Assembly (NCBI GenBank): GCA_009692505.1
Contig: SHZC01000001.1
Span: 1 to 64,000 of the forward strand
Length of the DNA: 64,000 nucleotides
Direction: 5' to 3'
Origin: Myxococcales bacterium
Lineage (GTDB): Bacteria; Myxococcota_A; Bradymonadia; UBA7976; UBA1532
Part shown: piece after piece, positions 26,383 to 35,900 of the stretch
Layout of the letters: the number at the start of each line of letters is the position of its first letter
How positions within the stretch are numbered: position 1 is the stretch's first letter
The notes under the pieces: generated by a model
What the model saw: only the letters and a program-made list of their open reading frames with translations
Database searches by the model: none
Told to the model about the DNA's origin: nothing
Position numbers and translations under genes: made by a program

Positions 26383-29298
26383 GTGTTGTCTCCTCGGATC
26401 GCCGCCATCGCCGCCGTCGCGTTCGCCGTGCTTGAATCCACGTGCGCCTTGGCCGGTCGGCGGCAGCCGGATTGGCGCACGATCGACACGGCCCACTTCC
26501 AGATCCACTACCCCGTGGGTCTTGAGGCCGTCGCGTTTCGCGCCGCGCGGCTGTGTGAGGACGCCCACGCGGGCCTGACACCCATCCTGCAGCACGTTCC
26601 CAAACAACGGACGCAGGTGGTCATCAGCGACTTCGGCGACTCGGCGAACGGCTCGGCGACCGCCCTGCCGGGTCTCAAAATGAACCTGCTCGCGGCGCCA
26701 CCCGAGATTGACGGCAACCTCGGCGACTACGACGACTGGCTCCGCGTGCTCATCGATCACGAGTACACACACATCCTCCACCTCGACACCGTGAGCGGCT
26801 GGCCCGACCACCTCAACGACCTCATGGGCAAACGCTTCGCCCCCAACCAGAACCTGCCGTCATTCCTCCTCGAGGGCACCGCGGTCTGGCTCGAGAGCCG
26901 GAGGTCCGGGCGGGGTCGGATTTACAACGCGATGTTCCGAGGCTGGCTGAGGCTCGCCGCGCTCTCGGACACCTTGCACGGGCTCGACGTCGTCACGCAC
27001 GCCCCTCGCAGCTTCCCCGGGCCCAACGTCTGGTACATGTACGGCGGCCACTTCATCGACTACCTGAGCCGAGCGCACGACCCGCTCAAGCTCGCGAGCC
27101 TCTTCGCAGCGATGGGCGACGATCTCGTGCCTTTCGGCGTTCAGCGGGCCACCGAGTCGGTCTATGGCCAGACCCTCACGACGCTGTTCCAGGCTTGGCA
27201 GCAGGCGCTCCGAGAGCAGTCCAAGCGCGAGCGTCTGGCGGTCATGAGCGAAGGGCCCATGACCCCGCTCGTCGAGCTGACGACCCTCGGTCGATCGCAT
27301 CAGAACCCGAGGTGGCTCCCGGACGGATCTCTGCTCTCCATCGAGAGCGACGGCTTCTCGACCGGGGCCATCTATCGACGCGAGCCCAAGGATGGATTCA
27401 CGACTCGTCAAGTATACTTGACCATCACCTCGACGGACCACTTCGATGTCTGCGCAGACACCGGTCACCTCATCCTCGACCAGATCGAGACCCATGAGGG
27501 CATGATCAGCGTTTACGACCTCTACCTCTGGGATGGTCTCCGGAAGCGAAGACTCACGCGGGGGGCGCGGCTGCGTGAGCCGGCCTGTCTGCCAGGCGGG
27601 GCGGGCGGGGCAGGCGCGGTGGCGGCTCAGCTCATCGAGGGTCGCACTCGGCTCGTCCAGGTTGACTTCGATGGAGTCACTGAGCAGTCCCGGATCACGG
27701 TCCTCGACGATCCGGGCGGGCTCGGGCAGGTCGCCTTCCCGGTCCCCTCACCCGACGGCCGCAGCGTGGTCTACCTCCGCGTCGTCGAGGGGCGCCGGGA
27801 CCTCGTGAGCCTCGATCGACGCACGGGCGCACGCCGCATCTTGACCGACGACGCCGCGCTCGAGCTCCATCCGCACTTCTCGGCCGCGGGCGATGAGGTG
27901 CTCTATGCGAGTGACCGCACCGGGGTCTTCGAACTCTACGCGCTCCCGCTCGACACGCTCGCGCCCCGCCGCCTCACCCGCGTCCTCGGGGGCCTGCTCG
28001 ACGTCGCCCCCTCGCGAGATGGCCGCCTGCTCATCGCCCAATCCCTCTCCGTCAATGGCACGAACCTGGTCCGACTCGAGGGCGTCCTGAGAAATGAGCT
28101 CACGATGACGGCGGGCCCCACTGCAACACCGTCCGGCACCCAGCCCCGCAAGGCGTCGACGGACGGCCCGCTGCCCACTCGAACGTACGCCCCCGGAGAG
28201 ACGCTGTGGCCGCTCGCGTGGGCTCCGAAGTTCACGTTCTCGAGCGCGCAGGACACCCAGGAACAGCTCGGCATCACGGTCGAGGGCACCGACGCACTAT
28301 CGCACCATGTCCTGCTCGGCGAGTTGGTCACGCTGCCGGAGGCCCAAGCTTACGGCCTGTCGATGGCCTACGCCTATCGCCGCTTCGTCCCGACGCTCTC
28401 TCTCTCGCTGAGTCGCAGCACACGCACGCGGCCGGAGGTCACGGACGTGTTGGCCCCGCCGGTGGCTGCGCGCGACGATGTAAGCCAGCTCGCCGCGGGC
28501 ATCTCTCTGCCGTTCAGCGGCGAGGGCCATGCGGCCAATGTGTCCATGCGCTACGTCGTCACGCGGATCGAACCATTGAGCGTGCCGGCCCACGAGTTCT
28601 CCCCGACCGATGACCCGCCTCCCGTGCGTGAGGTCAGCCGTCAGCCGGACCTCCTCTTGGGCTTTCGCTGGTCCAACGCCGACCGCAATGAGCAGTCGAT
28701 CACGGGCGAGCGCGGTCGGAGCTTCGGCCTGAGCCTGCGACTCCGGGACCGCGCGCTCGGGGGCGAGCAGGAGAGCGCCGAGGTGTACTGGGACGTCACG
28801 CAATACCTGGGGCTTTGGGCCCGTCACGGCCTGGCCCTGCGAACCTCAGGCGCGCTCGCCTCGGACTCGCCGACCCGCCGAGTTCGCTACGGCCTTTCTC
28901 CTGCGCCCGAGCGCAACACCCTGATCGACGCGCTTGACCAGATCGCCTTCGGGAGCGGCTTTCTGCGCGGCTTCGTGCCCAACACCGTCACCGGGAGCGC
29001 GTACCTGCTCTCCACGCTCGAATATCGAATGCCCCTCCTGGCGATAGACCATGGCTTCGGCACCGTGCCGTTCTTCCTCCGGGACGCGCACCTCGCGTTC
29101 TTCTCCGACTGGGCCACGGGCACCGATGGCGCCCTCGAGCTCTGGCCGGGTCAGTTCTCGAAGTCCGTCGGGGCCGAGTTGGCGATGCACGCGATCTTGG
29201 GCTGGCGGCTCCCCTTCGACACCCGCCTCGGCTTCGCGCACGGCTTCGGGGACGGCGGCGAGGACCAAGTTTACTTCTTCACGGGGTCGTGGTTTTGA
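26383..29298 (+). CDS. Secreted metallopeptidase-like/beta-propeller/outer-membrane barrel protein
   Basis: The 971-residue protein begins with a signal peptide ([22 protein letters not shown]). Residues 40-250 form a gluzincin-type domain with HEYTH at 126-130 and a candidate third ligand in [12 protein letters not shown] (Glu 164). Residues 285-560 carry TolB/PD40-like propeller blades ([66 protein letters not shown]). The last ~330 residues read as an outer-membrane barrel with [11 protein letters not shown] and a final SWF. An outer-membrane, periplasm-facing peptidase is inferred. GTG 26383 lies 8 bases after TAGCCT; GTG 26365 is an alternative start. A 95-bp duplication covers the 3' end. 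Confidence 0.75.
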   Translation: MLSPRIAAIAAVAFAVLESTCALAGRRQPDWRTIDTAHFQIHYPVGLEAVAFRAARLCEDAHAGLTPILQHVPKQRTQVVISDFGDSANGSATALPGLKMNLLAAPPEIDGNLGDYDDWLRVLIDHEYTHILHLDTVSGWPDHLNDLMGKRFAPNQNLPSFLLEGTAVWLESRRSGRGRIYNAMFRGWLRLAALSDTLHGLDVVTHAPRSFPGPNVWYMYGGHFIDYLSRAHDPLKLASLFAAMGDDLVPFGVQRATESVYGQTLTTLFQAWQQALREQSKRERLAVMSEGPMTPLVELTTLGRSHQNPRWLPDGSLLSIESDGFSTGAIYRREPKDGFTTRQVYLTITSTDHFDVCADTGHLILDQIETHEGMISVYDLYLWDGLRKRRLTRGARLREPACLPGGAGGAGAVAAQLIEGRTRLVQVDFDGVTEQSRITVLDDPGGLGQVAFPVPSPDGRSVVYLRVVEGRRDLVSLDRRTGARRILTDDAALELHPHFSAAGDEVLYASDRTGVFELYALPLDTLAPRRLTRVLGGLLDVAPSRDGRLLIAQSLSVNGTNLVRLEGVLRNELTMTAGPTATPSGTQPRKASTDGPLPTRTYAPGETLWPLAWAPKFTFSSAQDTQEQLGITVEGTDALSHHVLLGELVTLPEAQAYGLSMAYAYRRFVPTLSLSLSRSTRTRPEVTDVLAPPVAARDDVSQLAAGISLPFSGEGHAANVSMRYVVTRIEPLSVPAHEFSPTDDPPPVREVSRQPDLLLGFRWSNADRNEQSITGERGRSFGLSLRLRDRALGGEQESAEVYWDVTQYLGLWARHGLALRTSGALASDSPTRRVRYGLSPAPERNTLIDALDQIAFGSGFLRGFVPNTVTGSAYLLSTLEYRMPLLAIDHGFGTVPFFLRDAHLAFFSDWATGTDGALELWPGQFSKSVGAELAMHAILGWRLPFDTRLGFAHGFGDGGEDQVYFFTGSWF

Positions 29299-29413
29299 AG
29301 CGCCTCCATCTGGCCCTCCGCCTCGGCTTCGCGCACGGCTTCGCGCACGGCGGCGAGGACCAAGTTTACTTCTTCACGGGGTCGTGGTTTTGAAGCGCCT
29401 CGATCTCGCCCTC
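29224..29413 (+). repeat. 95-bp imperfect tandem duplication across a gene junction
   Basis: Bases 29224-29318 are repeated at 29319-29413 with only a few differences: two near the start, two near the end, and drift at the boundary. The unit holds the last ~25 codons of the barrel protein, its TGA, and the first codons of the next gene. Copy 1 still ends the barrel gene at 29298. Copy 2 carries the functional start of the YciB-like gene. A 34-codon reading frame from GTG 29289 to TGA 29393 joins the membrane-protein N-terminus to the barrel C-terminus and is probably a by-product. Confidence 0.92.
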
Positions 29414-29980
29414 GCCTTGGCGCCCCTGCTGATCTACTCGGTGACAGAGGCGGCCTTCGGGGCGGTCGCCGCGCTCGCGGTCACGGTCGTTTACGCCGCC
29501 GTCGAGCTGCTCATCCGATGGGTCCGAACCCGGATCGTCGACCGCCTCTCACTCTTCATGACGGGCTTCATCGTCACGATGGGGGTCTGGTCTTTGGCGG
29601 CCGACGACGAGCGGATCGCCCAGATCGTCCCCATCGTCGGGGATCTCGTGATCATCACGGTGCTTGTCGTCGGGCTCGCTCGGGGTCGCCCGCTGCTCGT
29701 CACGCTCGCCGAGCAGCAGATGCCGGAGCTCGGGGCGGAGCCGGCCGTTCGGGCCTTCCTCAAGGGCGTGACCTGGCGATTCACCGCGGGCCTGTGCCTG
29801 CACGCGCTCGCAACGACCTGGGCCACGCTGTTCGCGCCCGAGGCCTTCTCCTTCGCCGCCGGTCCGCTTCAGTACTTGATCTTCGGGCTCCAGTTCGGCA
29901 TCGAGTTCCTCCTTTCGCGCCGCCTGCCCCGTCCCCCGGAGGAGACGCCGGCGTCCGGGGGCACGCCGAGTTGCGACTGA
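29384..29980 (+). CDS. YciB/IspZ-like integral membrane protein
   Basis: The protein has 198 residues when started at GTG 29384; TTG 29390 is an alternative. About five hydrophobic helices are visible: LDLALALAPLLIYSVTEAAFGAVAALAVTVVYAA is followed by the basic stretch IRWVRTRIVDRLS, then ADDERIAQIVPIVGDLVIITVLVVGLARGRPLL, which resembles the septation protein A pattern. Later come VTWRFTAGLCLHALATTWATLF and a final helix. YciB proteins take part in cell-envelope synthesis and division, but the family match here is loose. Its start lies in the second copy of the 95-bp duplication, so its translation signals may have been duplicated. Confidence 0.6.
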   Translation: MVLKRLDLALALAPLLIYSVTEAAFGAVAALAVTVVYAAVELLIRWVRTRIVDRLSLFMTGFIVTMGVWSLAADDERIAQIVPIVGDLVIITVLVVGLARGRPLLVTLAEQQMPELGAEPAVRAFLKGVTWRFTAGLCLHALATTWATLFAPEAFSFAAGPLQYLIFGLQFGIEFLLSRRLPRPPEETPASGGTPSCD

Positions 29981-30027
29981 CGGCCCCCCCTCGGCATACT
30001 GTTGGCCGCCATTTTTCGGGGTTCAAA

Positions 30028-32070
30028 ATGCGTCTTTGTCCGACCCACCGTTCGCTGCGGTCCGCCCGTTTCGCTGCCAGCCTCATGGCCTGCCTCACGG
30101 CCTGCGATGACTCCACAAGGCCTTTTGTACCGGCTCCGATGAGTGGCCTCGACATGGCCATGCCGCCGAGCGGCGGGCCGTCGAACTTCACCGTGACGCT
30201 TGACGAGCCCGTCGACGGCGCGCTGCTCAACTCACGCGAGGTCATCGTCCGAGGGCGACTGACCGGCGGGGCCGCGAGCGTCGACGTGAACGGCACAGAG
30301 GTCAGACCGAGCGACGACGGCACCTTCAAGATCACAGTCGAGCTCGCGTCCGGGCTCCAGACGATCACCGCCAAGGCGGGTGATGCGACCGACGTGGTTA
30401 GCGTCACGATTGACCCGCACCCGCCTCGGCTCGTGGTCACCCACCCTCCCCGGGGCACCTATCACCTGGAGGCCGAGGTTCCGCTGCGGTTCACCGCCAC
30501 CGACGAGTCGGCGCTCTCTCGGGTGACCTACCTCGACCGGGATGTGCCGCCCTCACTGGGGCCCGACTTCGAGCTGCCGATCATGCTCGTGGATGGCCTC
30601 AATCTCATGCGGCTCAACGCCACGGACGTCGCGGGCAATGAGGCGCGGGAGAGCGTGGCGGTCTTGCATGGACCGACCCGGGATCCAGAAGCCCCCGTCG
30701 ACGGTGCCTTCCGCCTGCGACTGGGACCCCGCGGCCTCGTCGCCCTGAGTCGGCGCACAGCGAGCCTCCTTGATGCTCGAGACCTGAGCTTGCTGTTGCC
30801 GGAGGCGCCCCTGATGTTCGCGGGCATCGAGGTGACGATCGCCGACGTTCGTCACGCCCGTCGGTCGAGCCTGGAGTTGACGCCGGACGGAGACCGACTC
30901 GGCGTCACACTGACTCTCTCGGAGGTCGCCGTCGAGGTCGACCTCAAGATCAACGGCGTCCACCACCCAATTACCGCGATCGCCGACACGCTTCAGGTCG
31001 TGGGGTTCATCGTCCCCAACGTCGTCGACGGACGGCTCGAGACCTCACTCTTCGACCTCTCGGTGGAGCTGACGAACCTCCAGGTCGACCTCGTCGGACT
31101 GCCGGAGTTCGGCGCCCCGGGTGGACCCGAGTCCGCGTTTGAAGGCGCACTCGAGTCCGTCACCCAGCGGCTCGCCGGTGACCTCTTACCCAGCGCGATC
31201 AACGAGGCGCTCGGAGGGATCGATACGACGATCCCGGTCACGCTGCTCGGCGTCGCGCTCGAGATCGTCGTCAAGCCCGAGACCATCGTCGTCAGCCCGC
31301 TTGGGCTCTCCCTGCGGGCGTCTGGGGCTGTTCGCCTCGTGAATCCGCCCGTGGGTACCGCGAGCGTGCCCGGGCCCCTCGGCAAGCCCTCTGGATGGGA
31401 CGGCGTGCCCGAGACGGAAGACGCGGCTATCGCCATCGACGACGACTTCGTCAACCTGCTTGTCTATCAACTCTACCGATCCGGCGAGCTCCTGCCTGTG
31501 CTCGACTCGGCGTTCTTCGCGAGGAATGCCGGGGCCGGAGACCTCCTCGCGAGCCTGGCCGACAGCATCACCGACACCGCAGCCCCGGATCTGGTCGCCG
31601 GTACGCCGGTCGCGATGGATCTCAGCGCGCCGCTGCCTCCGGTCATCCGAGTGCTGCCCGCCCTGTCCGGAGCCGGCCTCTCCGTCGGTCTCGGCGACGT
31701 CGCCGTGCACCTGCGGACGGACAACGCCGCGCGACAGACCCTCGTTGACTGCGCCGTCTCCCTGCTTCTCGAGGGCGAAGCCTCCGTCGTGCCAGCGGTC
31801 GAGAACGTCTCGGCGTCCCACATCGGCGTCGAGCTGTCCCGCAACAACGTGGCCTTTGATGTGACGACCGACACACTGCGGGGTGAGGTCGAGGCAAAGA
31901 TCGAGGCGCCCATCGTCGCCGTCCTCGACTCACTCTCCAGCGTCCTGCCTCAGATTCTGGCCGGGATTCCTCTGCCCGCATTCGACGCCCTGCCGCTCAC
32001 GGACTTCAGCTTGGGCGTCGCGGGTCCGGAGGGCGACTTCCTGCGTATCGAGGGCACGGTCGTCCCCTGA
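30028..32070 (+). CDS. Large exported lipoprotein with Ig-like repeats and repeated amphipathic beta domain
   Basis: ATG 30028 opens a lipoprotein signal (ARFAASLMACLTAC); the product is 680 residues. Two Ig/cadherin-like domains follow at about residues 45-210: VTLDEPVDGALLNSREVIVRGRLTGG, and PRLVVTHPPRGTYHLEAEVPLRFTATDESALSRVTY ending NATDVAGNEA. The rest (about 215-680) consists of long amphipathic strands and helices such as VEVDLKINGVHHPITAIADTLQVVGFIVPN and VSPLGLSLRASGAVRLV. This part loosely recalls a two-barrel TULIP/BPI lipid-binding fold, but that is a guess from pattern alone. Otherwise I do not recognise the family. It is convergent with rsmI, with two bases between the stops. 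Confidence 0.6.
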   Translation: MRLCPTHRSLRSARFAASLMACLTACDDSTRPFVPAPMSGLDMAMPPSGGPSNFTVTLDEPVDGALLNSREVIVRGRLTGGAASVDVNGTEVRPSDDGTFKITVELASGLQTITAKAGDATDVVSVTIDPHPPRLVVTHPPRGTYHLEAEVPLRFTATDESALSRVTYLDRDVPPSLGPDFELPIMLVDGLNLMRLNATDVAGNEARESVAVLHGPTRDPEAPVDGAFRLRLGPRGLVALSRRTASLLDARDLSLLLPEAPLMFAGIEVTIADVRHARRSSLELTPDGDRLGVTLTLSEVAVEVDLKINGVHHPITAIADTLQVVGFIVPNVVDGRLETSLFDLSVELTNLQVDLVGLPEFGAPGGPESAFEGALESVTQRLAGDLLPSAINEALGGIDTTIPVTLLGVALEIVVKPETIVVSPLGLSLRASGAVRLVNPPVGTASVPGPLGKPSGWDGVPETEDAAIAIDDDFVNLLVYQLYRSGELLPVLDSAFFARNAGAGDLLASLADSITDTAAPDLVAGTPVAMDLSAPLPPVIRVLPALSGAGLSVGLGDVAVHLRTDNAARQTLVDCAVSLLLEGEASVVPAVENVSASHIGVELSRNNVAFDVTTDTLRGEVEAKIEAPIVAVLDSLSSVLPQILAGIPLPAFDALPLTDFSLGVAGPEGDFLRIEGTVVP

Positions 32071-32072
32071 CG

Positions 32073-32924
32073 TCAGTCCGTTTCGTGCTCGCCCGCACGA
32101 AGCCTCAGGATGGCGCGGTAAGCCTCGTCCCGATTGGCCCCCGTCCGCCGCGTGAGCTCCTTCGCCGCGCGAGCACCTCCGAAGCCCTCATCGATGATCG
32201 TCTGGGCAATCTTCTGAAGGTCATCCTCCGTTGGCGCTTCATCACTCTCGCGTCCGCCGATGAGCAGGACAATCTCGCCGCGATTCTTGCCAGGGGATGT
32301 GGACAGCGCGAGGAGGGTGTCGCGCCGGAACTCCTCGTACATCTTTGTCAGCTCCCTCGCGACGACGGCCGGGCGGCTCGGGCCGAAGACCTCCGAGGCC
32401 AAGGCCAGGATGTCGTCGAGGTCGTGGGGCCCTACGTATAAGATCAAGGTCTCCGTCGCGCCGGACAACTCCTCAAGGAACCGTCGGCGAGCTTCGAGCT
32501 TGGCCGGCGGAAAGCCGACGAATCGGAACCGATCGGTCGGAAGGCCAGAGGCCGACAAGGCCGTGATCGCGGCGCACGGACCGGGAATGGGCACGACCGT
32601 GTACCCACCCGTGACGGCGGCTTTGAGCAGCGGATAGCCCGGATCGCTGATCGTGGGCGTCCCCGCATCGCTCACGAGGGCCACGTCACGGCCGCTCTCC
32701 AGCACCTCAATCACGAGCGGCGTCTTGGCCTCTTCGTTGTGTTCGTGGAACGCGACGAGGCGGGGCCGCGCCACACCGAGCAGCTCGAGGAGCTGCGAGG
32801 TGCGGCGCGTATCTTCACAGGCGATGACGGTCGCCTCACGGAGCGTGCGGAGGGCGCGCAGCGTGATGTCTTCGAGGTGGCCGATGGGGACCGCCACCAC
32901 GAAGAGCCGGCCTCGCTCAGCCAA
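32073..32924 (-). CDS. rsmI: 16S rRNA (cytidine-1402-2'-O)-methyltransferase
   Basis: RsmI methylates the ribose of C1402 in 16S rRNA. The 283-residue protein shows the tetrapyrrole-methylase fold: GRLFVVAVPIGHLEDITLRALRTL at the N-terminus (usually PIGNLED, here His for Asn), CEDTRRTSQLLELL, FHEHNE, VSDAGTPTISDPGYPL and PIPGPCAAITALSASGLPTDRF. I chose TTG 32924, which overlaps the stop of the giant TPR gene by 8 bases and gives the standard N-terminus; no ATG is available nearby. This makes translation dependent on, or coupled to, a 12-kb upstream gene. Confidence 0.92.
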   Translation of the reverse strand: MAERGRLFVVAVPIGHLEDITLRALRTLREATVIACEDTRRTSQLLELLGVARPRLVAFHEHNEEAKTPLVIEVLESGRDVALVSDAGTPTISDPGYPLLKAAVTGGYTVVPIPGPCAAITALSASGLPTDRFRFVGFPPAKLEARRRFLEELSGATETLILYVGPHDLDDILALASEVFGPSRPAVVARELTKMYEEFRRDTLLALSTSPGKNRGEIVLLIGGRESDEAPTEDDLQKIAQTIIDEGFGGARAAKELTRRTGANRDEAYRAILRLRAGEHETD

Positions 32925-35900
32925 TCGCCAACCCAAGCGCCTTGCGAAGCTTGAAGTAGTTCTCGGAGAGCGCGTACAGCACGAGCTCGCGCACACGATC
33001 CTGAACGGGCGCCTTGCTGAACTGGCTGGTCTCGTTCTTCAAGCACCGAACCGCCGCCCCGAGATCGTTGCTGAGCAATAAGCCGAGCCGATTGGACGTG
33101 TGCTCGACCATCTCGAGCCACTTCGAGAGGTTCAGGTGCTGAGCCGGGTTCTCACTCATCTTGGCGATGATCTTGGCGATCTCCTGGAGGTCGGCAGGCG
33201 GGATCTGCCGATAGGCTTCGAGCAGGCCATCGTCCTTGAAGGGCACCTCCGCCGACGGATTGACCAGCTTGGTGACCGTGTAGATGATCGTCGAGAGGCG
33301 CGACTTCCGGCGCTCGTAGGTCGTGTCGATGGTGGCCAGGTAGTAATGCTGGCCCATCATGAACAGTTGCTTCGAGACGATGAACGCGAGCTCCTGCAGC
33401 GACCGGCCGGTCAGCACATCCCCGCCCACCAGAACGGCGGGAGGATTGAAGTTGCCGGTGATCATGCCGCTGCCGCCATCCGGCAGACGGAAGACCTCAA
33501 CCCGCGAGAGCCGGGTGACCTGCGTCACATAGTTGAACACGCTGTTGAACGGCGTCTGCTCGGCCGCGTCGACGAGGTCCTTCTTCTTGTGAAGCTTGAG
33601 ATCCTTATGCTGCACGGCCATGAGCGGCACGGTGTACTGGTACATCCGCTGGCACATATGGGCGAGCATCAAGCTGAGATCCGGGTGGTAGACCAGCCCC
33701 CACTGCTCGTTGTCCAAGGCCTTCCGGGCCTGCGTCAGCGTCTTGGAACGGTACTTCTCGAAGAAGGCGCGCTCGTCGGGGTTGGCGTGACCGAGGTACG
33801 AGAGCACCTGACAGACACACCAAGCCTCGTCGTACTTGCCGCTCTCCATGAACAGCCGCCGAATCTGCTGGTAGCTCTCAATGCTCCGCGGGTTGAGCTC
33901 GATCATCCGGTAGTGCTCGGCAATCGCCTTATCCACCTCGTCATTGAGCTCATACAGCTCGGCGATGATCGTATGCGCCTGCAAATCTTCCGGCTGCTTC
34001 GTCAAGGCGATTCGATACGCCTTGATCGCTTCGTCGTACTTCTTCAGCCGGGTCCGGTTGATCTCCCCGAGGTTGCGAGCCAGGCTCACGACCAGAGAGT
34101 CTTCCAACTTCTGCTCCATCGCGCGCTTGAGCATCTTCCGGTAGTACCGGTCCTGCCGCTCGTAGTCGCGGTCGTTGGTGAGGATCTGATCGATCGCCTG
34201 GAAGGCCTTCAGCATCCCCGGATCGGCATCGAGTGCCTTGTCGAGCGTGCGTACGGCCGAGAAGTTGTCCTTTAGCTCGTCCCGCTGAATCACGCCGATG
34301 GTGTAGTAATACTTGCCCTGGCGCGCCAGATCCCGCTCCAGCTCAGCGAGCTTCGTCAGGATCTCCACCGCGTCCGCCCACTGGCGGGCCTCCTGATACA
34401 GGTCCAAGAGCTTCCCGAGCACCAGACGGCTGTCCGGCTGCGTCGAGAGAGCCTCTTTGTACGCATCCACGGCACCGCGCGTATTGCGGAGCTGCTCGCG
34501 CATGATGTCGCCGATCGTGACCAACGACTGGAAGCGGTCAGCCGCGTCCGTGCTGATCTGAACGAGCTGGCGACGGTAGTGGATGACATCTTCCCAATCG
34601 CCCTGCTTCTCATGCAGATCAACGACCGCACGCAACACTCGGTCTTCCTGCGCGCTCAGTTCGAGCGCCTTGCGGAAGAAGTCGAGGGCCTTTCGGCGCT
34701 CACCGACCTTCAGCTTGATCTGACCTTGACGATAGAAGACATCGACGACGTCGTCTCCGGTCAGGTTCTCACGGTGATGCACCAGAATGGTCTGGTAAAT
34801 CTTGAAGGCCCGGTCCCAGTCCTCACGGCGGAACAGGAGCTGCCCCATGCCCTGTAGAGTGGGCAGGTGCGTGCTGTCGAGCTCGTAGGCCTGCTTGTAG
34901 TGGACGAGCGCCTTCTCGTCTTTGTGGAGCTGCTCCCCGACGAAGCCGAGCTTGTAGTTGAGCTGCTGGAGCTCACGGATGTCGGCGTTGTTCTTCGTCC
35001 GATCGGCCAGAAGGAGGTCGAGCAGAGGCTCGGCCCGCTCCCACCGGGAGTCCGCCATGTAGACCTCTACGAGAGGTACCGCAGCCACGACGTTGTCGGG
35101 GTGCATGTCCATCGCCTGCTCGTAGTAGTCGTTCGCGGTGCTCTTGTCGCCGAGCTGGATATCGTAGACAGCACCAATCTCGCAGAGTGCCGCGCTCTTC
35201 TCCGGGAAGCTCCGCGTGGACGCCTCGATCATCTTCAGCGTGCGAACGACCTCGGCCCACTCCGCCCGCCGCTCATGGAGGCCCTTCAGAGCCTTGAGCG
35301 CGTTAAGGTAGGTCGGATCGTGTTCCAGCGCGCTCTTGAACCAACGCTCGGCCTGATCAAGATCGCCCACTCGGTCCTCGTAGATCTTGCCTACGCGGTA
35401 CTGACGGTCGAGCACGGTGGCTCGGTCGGTCTGAAGGTGGGCTTCCCGGCTGAGGGCGTCGATGGCGTTGGGCCAATCTTCAACCTGGACGAACAACTCC
35501 CCGAGGGCCGTCAGCGTGGCGAGGTGGCGTTCGTCGATCTCCAGGATGGGCGTGAGGCTTTCAATCGCCGCGTACACATCCCCCATCGGGCCGCGATAGA
35601 TCGCCGCGAGGGCCGTGTAGACCGGGATCTTCGCCTTGGGATCAACGAGCGCCGCGCAGTGCTCCCGGTAAGCGTCTGCGAGATCATGCCACTGCTCCCG
35701 TTCGCGATAGAGCCGCTCGAGCGCCCGCATGGCCGGGGCGTGAGTGGCATCAGCCGTGAGCATCTTGCGACAGGTGTCGATGGTCGACGCCTTGTCACCG
35801 AGCTCTTCCTCCTGAATCAGCGCGATGCGCCCAAGAATGGCCAGCTGCTGTGCGGGCTCGGTCCGCACGTTCAGCATCATCTCGAAGACATCGAGCAGGT

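Noticed and set aside
29289-29393. The 34-codon chimaeric frame as a real small gene
   Set aside because: It arises directly from the 95-bp duplication, has no ribosome binding site of its own, and both halves are copies of neighbouring coding ends.
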